The notes beneath the pieces were generated by a model. It did no database searches, was not told where the DNA came from, and worked only from the letters and a program-made list of their open reading frames with translations. Of a stretch of DNA of 23,928 nt, positions 7,314 to 13,469 are shown piece by piece (the stretch's first letter is position 1; each line of letters starts with the position of its first letter). Source of the stretch: an uncultured Bacilli bacterium (GTDB lineage: Bacteria > Bacillota_I > Bacilli_A > RF39 > UBA660); contig CANQSC010000012.1 of assembly GCA_947626445.1 (NCBI GenBank), positions 1 through 23,928 of the forward strand, written 5' to 3'. The position numbers were made by a program, and so were the translations under genes.

Positions 7314-7717
7314 TGAAAGTTCGTTTATATACTGATGATGAAATTAAAAAATTAAAACAATGTGTCTTTGTCAGAAATATAAAATATAAGCGAGAAATTG
7401 AATATGATCCTGTTTTTAAATTATGGACTATTATGATGAAACACGATATGCCAGAATTAACTGCTAAAGAAATTTTCGCTCGTGGTGGTTTTGATGTAAA
7501 TATACTTCATAAAAAATTACCACAACGAAGAATTAAAGAATGGGTGGATAATTATATAAAATTTGGTATTAGATATTTTTTACCAGAAAATGAATATTAT
7601 CAAAGTATTACTAAAGTTACAGATAATAATGATGTAGTATATGATTCTTTTAAAATGCAACTGTTAGATTATGTTTTAAAAAGATTAAAGGAAATAAATT
7701 TTGATGAAAACAGATAA
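7313..7717 (+). CDS. Transposase-like helix-turn-helix protein of unknown role
   Basis: A 134-aa basic protein. The layout is a short lead (LYTDDEIKKLKQCVFVRNIK), then EYDPVFKLWTIMMK, then TAKEIFARGGFDVNIL and RRIKEWVDNYIKFG. This resembles a widespread Firmicutes family with an IS3/IS150-orfA-like helix-turn-helix (Y-x-x-x-F-K, then K-E-I-F-x-x-x-G-F-D, then a W-rich helix). No transposase catalytic domain and no terminal repeats are nearby, so it is not an insertion sequence. Positioned between an acidic protein and the MobC-like gene, it may bind DNA at oriT or control the operon; this is inference. It starts in TAATG overlap with the upstream gene. Confidence 0.55.
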   Translation: MKVRLYTDDEIKKLKQCVFVRNIKYKREIEYDPVFKLWTIMMKHDMPELTAKEIFARGGFDVNILHKKLPQRRIKEWVDNYIKFGIRYFLPENEYYQSITKVTDNNDVVYDSFKMQLLDYVLKRLKEINFDENR

Positions 7718-8021
7718 GCATATATATTTTTCTAATGAAGAATATGCTCGTATAAAAGATTATGCTAGCTGTAATAATATATCTTTTTCAAAGGCTGTAT
7801 GTAATTTATGTGTATCTGCTTTAAATGGAAATGATATTTTAGATAGAATTAATAAATTGGATAAAGGCATTGAATATATTATAAAAAAGCAAAAAGTTAT
7901 TTATCTATTAGAAGAACAAATATATTCAGATATGGATTTTGAAAATGTTACAAATCCTAAAAAAAGTAAATCGTTGAATGAATTTAATAAAAGAATTAGG
8001 AATACTTATTTAAATGACTAA
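7701..8021 (+). CDS. MobC-like relaxosome accessory protein
   Basis: A 106-aa protein. Residues 7-45 (HIYFSNEEYARIKDYASCNNISFSKAVCNLCVSAL) fit the ribbon-helix-helix pattern of mobilisation accessory proteins: a strand, then a helix with Y.RIK.YA, then IS.SKAV. A charged C-terminal half follows, with KK and KR clusters. The gene overlaps the relaxase start by eight bases, the usual position for MobC, which bends oriT DNA and helps the relaxase open the nick site. Start: TTG 7701 is better spaced from AAAGGA (7687-7692) than ATG 7704; the difference is one residue. The name rests on fold pattern and position. Confidence 0.6.
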   Translation: MMKTDKHIYFSNEEYARIKDYASCNNISFSKAVCNLCVSALNGNDILDRINKLDKGIEYIIKKQKVIYLLEEQIYSDMDFENVTNPKKSKSLNEFNKRIRNTYLND

Positions 8022-9321
8022 AAGTCCTAGAGTAATATTTAATTCTATCTTTACTTTAGCACTTAATAATCCAGATAGTAAATATCAAAATCATACTAAA
8101 ACTATTAAAAGGGTTAAAGATATGTATGATTACTATACTAATGAAGAAAAACGAGCAATGTCTATGTATGATTATTATACTGGTAAACTTACTAAAGATA
8201 AAACTATGAATTTAGTTATGGAAAATGGAAAGTTTGCAAGTGAATCAGAAGTTGAAAAAAGAAAAAAGTTATCAGTTAAGTATTTAGAAAATTCTAATCT
8301 GTGGCAAGGTGTATTATCTTTTAATAATGATTATATTAATGATAATATTGATATTCATAAGCTAGAGCAGGAACTTGCTACTAACATATTACCTAAGTTT
8401 TTTAAAAAATGTGGATTTAAAGATCCTAAAAAAATGTTTTATCAGTTAGCACTTCATACTGATACAGATAATTTACATTTTCATTTTTCATTTATGGAAA
8501 AGCAACCTAACTATATCTATTCTAAAAATAAAGTTGGTTATAGAAGAACTGGAGAATTAACTAAAGTTGAAATAGATTTTTTAAAGAATCAAGTCATTCA
8601 TACTATTGAAAAAGAGAAAATCTATACCCCTTTACTTAAAGAAACAAATAAAGATATAGAAGAATTAAAAAAGTATTTTAATCCTAAAGAAAAAAATTAC
8701 CTTTTAAGTAATAAAAAAGATTTATTGCTTGAAGAAAAAATATTAAGATTAGGACAATTACTTTATAAAGAAAGACTTGATAAAGATACAAAAATTAAAT
8801 ATGGTTCGATTAAAAATAAGGAAATTATTAATCTTACAAAAGAAATTAAAAATTATATTTTTTCAACTTCTAACTCTAACTTTAAATTAGAATATGCTAA
8901 TTTTAAAGAATCATTAAATAAAATTAATTCTTATTTTTATAAGATTAATGAAGATAATAATATCAAAAATATAGATGTAGATACTTCATTAATTGATTCA
9001 AAAAACAAATATGTAGATAATTATATATATAATGCTATTGTTAATTATGCTAATTATAATTATAAAAAGGAATCTAAGACTTCTAGCAAAATTAAAGAAA
9101 ATGATATTATACAAGAAATAATACTAAAGCATTATCTTAAAAATAAAAAACAAACTAGAAAAGATATACTTAAAAATTATCTTTCTAATAGTAATCCAAA
9201 ACAAAAATTTAGAAATAAAAATGAAATTGAAAGAGCAATAAAAAATATTAATGATGAAATGGAAGAAGCTCAAAAAGAATTTAGTAAATTGTTTCAAAAT
9301 GAAAATTCTTATTCAAAGTAG
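8014..9321 (+). CDS. mobL: MobL-type conjugative relaxase
   Basis: A 435-aa protein. The relaxase metal-binding motif is clear: H148-T-D-T-D-N-L-H155-F-H157 (H-x-D-x-x-x-x-H-x-H), preceded by YQLAL and followed by HFSFMEKQP. Tyrosine clusters near the N-terminus (MYDYYT twice, about residues 32-37 and 50-55) are candidates for the nicking tyrosine. The N-terminal YDYYTGK and the spacing match the MobL/MOBP-like relaxases of Firmicutes. The rest is lysine-rich and helical. A relaxase nicks oriT, stays bound to the 5' end and is pumped with the strand to the recipient. It overlaps the MobC-like gene. The repeated MYDYYT is a visible oddity but is probably part of the fold. Confidence 0.88.
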   Translation: MTKSPRVIFNSIFTLALNNPDSKYQNHTKTIKRVKDMYDYYTNEEKRAMSMYDYYTGKLTKDKTMNLVMENGKFASESEVEKRKKLSVKYLENSNLWQGVLSFNNDYINDNIDIHKLEQELATNILPKFFKKCGFKDPKKMFYQLALHTDTDNLHFHFSFMEKQPNYIYSKNKVGYRRTGELTKVEIDFLKNQVIHTIEKEKIYTPLLKETNKDIEELKKYFNPKEKNYLLSNKKDLLLEEKILRLGQLLYKERLDKDTKIKYGSIKNKEIINLTKEIKNYIFSTSNSNFKLEYANFKESLNKINSYFYKINEDNNIKNIDVDTSLIDSKNKYVDNYIYNAIVNYANYNYKKESKTSSKIKENDIIQEIILKHYLKNKKQTRKDILKNYLSNSNPKQKFRNKNEIERAIKNINDEMEEAQKEFSKLFQNENSYSK

Positions 9322-9351
9322 TTGCAAATTTTGTCGAAAAAATGGTATGAT
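9322..9351 (+). promoter_or_regulatory. Promoter for a candidate small RNA
   Basis: TTGCAA (9322-9327) is followed after 18 bases by TATGAT (9346-9351), preceded by TGG, giving an extended -10 (TGnTATGAT). It begins at the last base of the relaxase gene. The next good reading frame starts over 200 bases further on, beyond two terminators, so the likely product is noncoding. Confidence 0.5.
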
Positions 9352-9394
9352 GTAATAGTGATAAATGTATTTTTTATCACTATTAAACCATTTT
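9339..9394. repeat. Long inverted repeat after the relaxase gene
   Basis: TAATAGTGATAAA (9353-9365) pairs perfectly over 13 bp with TTTATCACTATTA (9373-9385) around a seven-base loop. An outer 8-bp helix, AAAATGGT (9339-9346) with ACCATTTT (9387-9394), is separated on the left by six unpaired bases. It could end the relaxase transcript (T-rich flank), protect an RNA 5' end, or be a protein-binding site. Confidence 0.7.
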
Positions 9395-9480
9395 GCTTTA
9401 TTATGCATTCCACTTCACTTTTTAATAGATGAATTGGTAAAAATGAAAATAGTTACTAGTAAAGGACTATTTTTATTTTT
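9358..9480 (+). ncRNA. Candidate small RNA between relaxase and methyltransferase operons
   Basis: A transcript started by the promoter above would begin about 9358, carry a hairpin (GTGATAAA with TTTATCAC), about 65 bases of weakly structured sequence, and end at a terminator hairpin at 9446-9480. That gives roughly 120 nucleotides with no convincing reading frame or ribosome-binding site. Function is unknown. Candidates are antisense control of conjugation genes or a copy/entry-exclusion regulator. The prediction depends on the promoter call. Confidence 0.4.
9446..9480 (+). terminator. Rho-independent terminator
   Basis: AAAATAGT (9446-9453) pairs with ACTATTTT (9466-9473) around a 12-base loop, followed by ATTTTT. 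It would end the candidate small RNA or relaxase read-through. Confidence 0.6.
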
Positions 9481-9509
9481 GTGTAAGTAAAATAATAACT
9501 AATTTAATG

Positions 9510-9538
9510 CAAATCTAATTATGTGATTTGTTTTTTTT
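9510..9538 (+). terminator. Rho-independent terminator before the methyltransferase operon
   Basis: CAAATC (9510-9515) pairs with GATTTG (9525-9530) around a nine-base loop, followed by eight T residues. It separates the mobilisation operon from the accessory operon beginning at 9561. Confidence 0.65.
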
Positions 9539-9560
9539 ACAATAAATTTAGATAAGGAGG

Positions 9561-9698
9561 ATGATGTTTATAAATAAAATAGAAAATTTATTGAAACAAG
9601 AAAAAATATATATGATACTGAATATTGTTTATGAATATGTAACTAGACAAATATGGGATATAATTCCCATTTTTTTAAATGAAAGGGAAACTAGTTAG
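9561..9698 (+). CDS. Small hypothetical protein (46 codons) before the methyltransferase
   Basis: ATG 9561 or 9564 lies right after AAGGAGG (9554-9560); the spacing is short. The product is about 45 aa, mildly hydrophobic and helical (KQEKIYMILNIVYEYVTRQIWDI), with no domain I recognise. Its TAG stop overlaps the GTG start of the methyltransferase (TAGTG), so it is at least a translational coupler for that gene, and possibly a real small protein. It is short enough to be missed by gene finders. Confidence 0.5.
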   Translation: MMFINKIENLLKQEKIYMILNIVYEYVTRQIWDIIPIFLNERETS

Positions 9699-10417
9699 TG
9701 GAGGTAAATAAAATATATAATGAGGATTGTTTAGCAGGAATTAAAAAGATACCTGATAATTCTATTGATTTAGTTTTAATAGATCCACCATACGACATTT
9801 GTACATCTGGTGGCAAAAAAGGTAATGGTAAAATTGTTAAAGATATGATGAAATTAGAAAAAGAACTAATTGATAATAATTTAACAAATAGTTTTGATAT
9901 TAAAATTTTAGATGAATTAGTAAGAGTTATGAAAAATATAAATATTTATATTTGGTGTAATGCTAGACAGATACCTATGTATATTAAATATTTTAATCTT
10001 CAATTAAAATGTAAATTAGAAGTTGTTATATGGAATAAAAGTAATCCGATGCCATTATACAGCAATAAATATATGAGTGATAAAGAATATTGCTTATATT
10101 TTCGTAAGGGTGGCTATTGTAAACCAAAAAATTATGAAGATGCTAAAAGTGTTTATATTTCTAAAATAAATGTTGCAGATAAAAAAATATATAGTCATCC
10201 AACTATAAAACCATTAGAATTAATTAGAAAATTAATAAGAAATAGTTCAAAAGAAGACGATATAGTTTTAGATTGTTTTTTGGGTAGTGGTACTACAGCA
10301 GTTGCGTGTATTTTAGAAAATAGAAATTATATAGGATTTGAAATAAATAAAAAATATTATGATATTGCTTTAAAAAGAATATCTGAAGTTGTTAAGGAGG
10401 AGGATATTAATGAATAA
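9698..10417 (+). CDS. Orphan beta-class DNA methyltransferase (probably adenine-N6)
   Basis: A 239-aa protein. Motif IV is DPPY at residues 29-32, close to the N-terminus, and motif I is D192-C-F-L-G-S-G-T-T near the C-terminus, followed by GFEINKKYYDIALKRI. Motif IV before the AdoMet-binding motif is the beta-class order; DPPY points to amino-group methylation, most often adenine N6. No restriction endonuclease lies beside it, so it is an orphan enzyme. On a conjugative element this would mark the incoming DNA against host restriction or alter gene control; this is inference. The GTG start overlaps the previous stop; AAAGGG (9682-9687) is the likely ribosome-binding site. The recognition sequence cannot be read from the sequence. 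Confidence 0.88.
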   Translation: MEVNKIYNEDCLAGIKKIPDNSIDLVLIDPPYDICTSGGKKGNGKIVKDMMKLEKELIDNNLTNSFDIKILDELVRVMKNINIYIWCNARQIPMYIKYFNLQLKCKLEVVIWNKSNPMPLYSNKYMSDKEYCLYFRKGGYCKPKNYEDAKSVYISKINVADKKIYSHPTIKPLELIRKLIRNSSKEDDIVLDCFLGSGTTAVACILENRNYIGFEINKKYYDIALKRISEVVKEEDINE

Positions 10418-10862
10418 ATATGAAGAAATAAAAAATAAACATCAAAAAAGAGTCAATGATTTTCCATTAGGTTTTGCTTTTAGTAATAAGCAATTTAAAG
10501 ATATGATGGAAAAATGGGGTTTAGATGAAAATGATACTGATAAGATATATTCTATTGGTGGTGGAGGATTTATTAGAAAAAGTGATTTAGAAGAATATAA
10601 CAAAATGTGGACTGAAATTAGAAAAGAAGAAAAAGATTTAATAGAACAAGATAAAACTGGTGAGGGTTATATTAAAGATATGTTTTTATATGAACTTGAA
10701 AATCATGAGTATGGTTATACTCACGAATTAGAAGATACCTTAAATGCTTTAGAATTGACTTATGATCAAGTAATGGAAAATCCAACTTTAAAACACGGAT
10801 TAGAACTTGCTAGAAAAGAAATTTTAGATAAGGAAAATGAAAGGAATTATGACTATGAATAA
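10410..10862 (+). CDS. Conserved ICE/plasmid accessory protein of unknown function
   Basis: A 150-aa soluble protein starting at ATG 10410, chosen because AAGGAGG (10394-10400) is well placed; a longer frame from TTG 10389 has no site. The text FPLGFAFSNKQFKDMMEKWGL, then DKIYSIGGGGFIRKSD, then LYELENHEYGYTHE recalls a family common on Firmicutes conjugative elements with no known activity. The glycine run GGGGF is the most striking conserved patch. The gene overlaps the methyltransferase 3' end by eight bases and the next small gene by eight bases, so it is part of the same operon. I assign no function. Confidence 0.65.
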   Translation: MNKYEEIKNKHQKRVNDFPLGFAFSNKQFKDMMEKWGLDENDTDKIYSIGGGGFIRKSDLEEYNKMWTEIRKEEKDLIEQDKTGEGYIKDMFLYELENHEYGYTHELEDTLNALELTYDQVMENPTLKHGLELARKEILDKENERNYDYE

Positions 10863-11070
10863 AATAGAAGAAAAATATGAGGATTTACAAACAATTTTAA
10901 GTTCATCTAAAGAGTTTAGTTTTAAGACTGATACAGTTTTAAATATTAAACAATACTATGGAAATAAAGAAATTAATTTGGATTTATCTAAAATAGATTT
11001 TGATATGTTTATTGATTTATATTATGAACCAGAAAAAGAAAAAGATTCTAAGGAGGATTATGATTTATAA
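10855..11070 (+). CDS. Small acidic hypothetical protein
   Basis: A 71-aa protein from ATG 10855, placed nine bases after AAAGGA (10840-10845). Upstream ATGs at 10837 and 10849 are badly spaced. It is acidic, especially at the C-terminus (EPEKEKDSKEDYDL), with no membrane segment and no domain I recognise. The ribosome-binding site of the following 12-aa frame (AAGGAGG, 11050-11056) lies inside its last codons. Confidence 0.5.
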   Translation: MNKIEEKYEDLQTILSSSKEFSFKTDTVLNIKQYYGNKEINLDLSKIDFDMFIDLYYEPEKEKDSKEDYDL

Positions 11071-11098
11071 CAATAATTTAGTGAGGGGCAACTTATGA
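11060..11098 (+). CDS. Putative 12-aa coupler peptide before the VirD4 gene
   Basis: ATG 11060 has AAGGAGG (11050-11056) close upstream. The frame encodes 12 residues and its TGA stop (11096-11098) overlaps the ATG of the coupling-protein gene (ATGA). It also spans that gene's own weaker site GAGGGG (11083-11088). The design mirrors the 241-282 frame before the pilin gene, which suggests that translational coupling is used for secretion genes on this element. A product with its own function is not implied. Confidence 0.35.
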   Translation: MIYNNNLVRGNL

Positions 11099-13125
11099 GT
11101 TTGCTCCTTATTATTTTATTGTTAATTATAACTTTATTTATTATTTGTTTTATTTATATTGAGCCAATAATTGCAAAACATAAAATTAAAAATAATAATG
11201 AATATGGATCGGCAAGATTTTCTACATTATCAGAAATAAATAAAAATTTTGTTAAAGAAAAAATATCAAATATTCACGATGTTGGATTTCCCGTTTATTA
11301 TGATAAAAAAATTAAGCATATATGGTTTGATAAGGAAACTCCACATTATGTATATTTAGGATCTAGTGGTTCTGGTAAAAGTGTAACTTGTGTTATTCCT
11401 ATGATAACTTTTATCGCTAATGCTAAAAGACCAAGAAGTATATTTGTAACAGATCCTAAAGGTGAAATATATCATACTACATCTAAAATGTTATATGATA
11501 AAGGTTATAAAGTTTTAACAATAGACTTTAGACATCCAGAATTATCTAATCATATTAATATTTTAGAACCAATTATATGTGAATATGAAAAGCATATTGA
11601 TTATGAAAAACTATTTAATTCTGCTACAACTGAAAAAGAAAAGTTAGATTTTCAAAATAAATCTATTTCTAGTTATGCTGAAACAAATAGATTAATTACA
11701 TCTTTAGCATCAATGATAACCTATGATAAGACGCAAGGCAAAGATCCATTTTGGAACAATAGTGCTAAAAATTTACTTGAGGGTTTGATAGGTTTTTTCT
11801 TAGAAGAATATAAAGATGGTAAAATAAATCGTGAACAAATAACTATGACTTCCATTCGGAAATTTCAAAACTCTACTATGGATGAAAAAAATTCTAAAAA
11901 ATTTAAATTATATATAGAACAAAAGCCTTATGGTACTAAATCTAAAGACAGCTTAATTCCAATTTTATCATCTAGTGAAAATACTTATAAATCAATTACT
12001 AGTGTATTTTCAGAAAAAATGGCAATATTTGATGATGTCAATGTTGCTAATGTTACTAGTAAATCAGATTTTGACTTTGATATTTTAGGTAAAGAAAAGT
12101 CTGCTTTATTTGTAATTGTTCCAGATGAAGATAAAATTTATTATACATTAGTTACAATTATTTTAGGATTATTATATAAGGAATTAGTGAAACTAGCTAA
12201 TAGCAATGAATCTAAAAAATGTCCTATTGAGATAGATTGGATTTGTGATGAATTTTCAAATTGTCCACCATTAGTTGAACCAAGTATAGAATCAATTATA
12301 AGTGTTGCTAGATCTCGTGGATTAAGATACCATTTATTTATTCAATCATTAAGTCAATTAGATAATGTTTATGGTAAAGAAGTAGCTCAAATTATTCTTG
12401 ATAACTCTGGACTTGTTTATCTTAAAACTAATACAATGGATACTGCTGAGGCAATTAGTAAAAGACTAGGTAAAAAAACAATAGAATCTAGTTCAATTAG
12501 TCAGTCAGTTAGTTTAACTAATTACAATGGCAATAAATCTACTTCCTTAATTGCTAGAGATTTACTTACCCCAGATGAAGTTAAAAATCTTCATTATAAA
12601 ACAATCATATTTCCAAATATAGGTTATCCGATTTTTAGGGATACTGTTATTTATAAAAAACTATCTTGTTATTCTAGTGGTGAATTGGCAAGAATTATAA
12701 TTCCATTAGTTGATTTAAGTTATACGTATTTTACAGTAGAAGATATTAAAACTAAATATGATAGACTTTATAAAAATAAAATTGATAAGTCTATTGCAAA
12801 AGATGAACTATTAGAATATGACTTATTTAGAAAACAAGAAAAAGAAAAATTAAAAAATATTGTTGAAATAGTGCAAGAACAATTAAAAGAAAAAATATCT
12901 TTATTTGAATTTAAAGAAAATAATAATAGAACTTATGCTAGTTTTGAATTATCTATGCCACTAAATACTAAGGAATTAACATTCATAAAAGGTAAAATAA
13001 ATAAGGAAGTATATCATTTAGAAATAGATAATGGTAATAATACAAAATCTACTATTGAAATTCATCTAAAAAATCCCTTAGTACAAGACTTAACTTTAGA
13101 ACAGGAGAAGAGCAATAATGCCTAG
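11095..13125 (+). CDS. virD4: VirD4/TraG-type type IV coupling protein
   Basis: A 676-aa protein. The N-terminus has one strongly hydrophobic segment (about residues 2-22). Walker A is GSSGSGKS at 89-96 and Walker B is CDEF at 384-387, followed by SNCPPL and, later, SRGLRYHLFIQSLSQL, typical of TraG/VirD4 hexameric ATPases. NEYGSARF near residue 40 is the usual motif before the ATPase in Gram-positive members. It docks the relaxase-DNA complex to the channel and drives transfer. The gene sits apart from the virB cluster, downstream of the accessory operon, and is followed by a strong terminator. The C-terminal 120 residues are lysine/glutamate-rich and likely form the substrate-binding tail. 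Start ATG has GAGGGG six bases upstream. Confidence 0.93.
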   Translation: MSLLLIILLLIITLFIICFIYIEPIIAKHKIKNNNEYGSARFSTLSEINKNFVKEKISNIHDVGFPVYYDKKIKHIWFDKETPHYVYLGSSGSGKSVTCVIPMITFIANAKRPRSIFVTDPKGEIYHTTSKMLYDKGYKVLTIDFRHPELSNHINILEPIICEYEKHIDYEKLFNSATTEKEKLDFQNKSISSYAETNRLITSLASMITYDKTQGKDPFWNNSAKNLLEGLIGFFLEEYKDGKINREQITMTSIRKFQNSTMDEKNSKKFKLYIEQKPYGTKSKDSLIPILSSSENTYKSITSVFSEKMAIFDDVNVANVTSKSDFDFDILGKEKSALFVIVPDEDKIYYTLVTIILGLLYKELVKLANSNESKKCPIEIDWICDEFSNCPPLVEPSIESIISVARSRGLRYHLFIQSLSQLDNVYGKEVAQIILDNSGLVYLKTNTMDTAEAISKRLGKKTIESSSISQSVSLTNYNGNKSTSLIARDLLTPDEVKNLHYKTIIFPNIGYPIFRDTVIYKKLSCYSSGELARIIIPLVDLSYTYFTVEDIKTKYDRLYKNKIDKSIAKDELLEYDLFRKQEKEKLKNIVEIVQEQLKEKISLFEFKENNNRTYASFELSMPLNTKELTFIKGKINKEVYHLEIDNGNNTKSTIEIHLKNPLVQDLTLEQEKSNNA

Positions 13126-13147
13126 TTTTAATTATTGTTCTTTTTTT
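13107..13147 (+). terminator. Rho-independent terminator at the end of the VirD4 gene
   Basis: GAAGAGCAATAAT (13107-13119) pairs with ATTATTGTTCTTTT (from 13131, one G-T pair) around an 11-base loop that holds the stop codon; a run of T follows to 13147. The left arm lies inside the last codons of the gene. Confidence 0.75.
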
Positions 13148-13191
13148 AAAATAGTTTTCATAATATTTAATGAAAATGGAGGGCTTTTTTA

Positions 13192-13428
13192 ATGTATGAA
13201 ACTGACGATATAGAAGTTAAGTTTAGTACCAAGCATTTGCCTTTTGAATATAAGTGGTTAGAATTTAGATTAATTGTAAATAAAGAACTATATGATGAAA
13301 AAGTTATAGATTTAAAGACATTTAAAATAATGGAACAATCTCTTTTATCAAGACTTACCAAAATTAAAAATGAATATTCTAATGATTTGACAAAATCTAG
13401 TAATGGAGGTAACATCCAAGCAACCTAA
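13192..13428 (+). CDS. Small protein preceding the serine recombinase
   Basis: A 78-aa protein starting at ATG 13192 after TGGAGG. The core HLPFEYKWLEFRLIVNKELYDEKVIDLKTFKIMEQSLLSRLTKIK has the short helical-hairpin pattern (a polar helix, then LYDEKVIDLKTFKIME) seen in SHOCT-like domains and in small proteins next to recombinases on Firmicutes elements. It could act with the recombinase, for example as a directionality factor, but nothing in the sequence proves this. The stop codon lies inside an inverted repeat (13416-13438). It shares the short operon with the recombinase, 41 bases apart. Confidence 0.6.
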   Translation: MYETDDIEVKFSTKHLPFEYKWLEFRLIVNKELYDEKVIDLKTFKIMEQSLLSRLTKIKNEYSNDLTKSSNGGNIQAT

Positions 13429-13438
13429 GTTATCTTGG
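13416..13438. repeat. Inverted repeat before the recombinase sharing 10 bases with attR
   Basis: CCAAG (13416-13420) pairs with CTTGG (13434-13438); with flanks the arms are ATCCAAG and CTTGGAT. The left side continues as CCAAGCAACC (13416-13425), identical to 15157-15166 at the element-chromosome junction, where CCAAG also faces CTTGG. It may be a recombinase-binding site controlling its own gene. Confidence 0.5.
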
Positions 13439-13469
13439 ATTTTAGGAACATAGAAAGGAATGTGGTATT

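Noticed and set aside
7313..7717. Insertion sequence because of the transposase-like HTH protein
   Set aside because: No catalytic transposase domain, no terminal inverted repeats and no target duplication; the gene is translationally chained into the mobilisation operon.
13167..13415. Minus-strand frame opposite the 78-aa gene
   Set aside because: The + strand frame has TGGAGG and a plausible domain pattern; the minus frame has neither.
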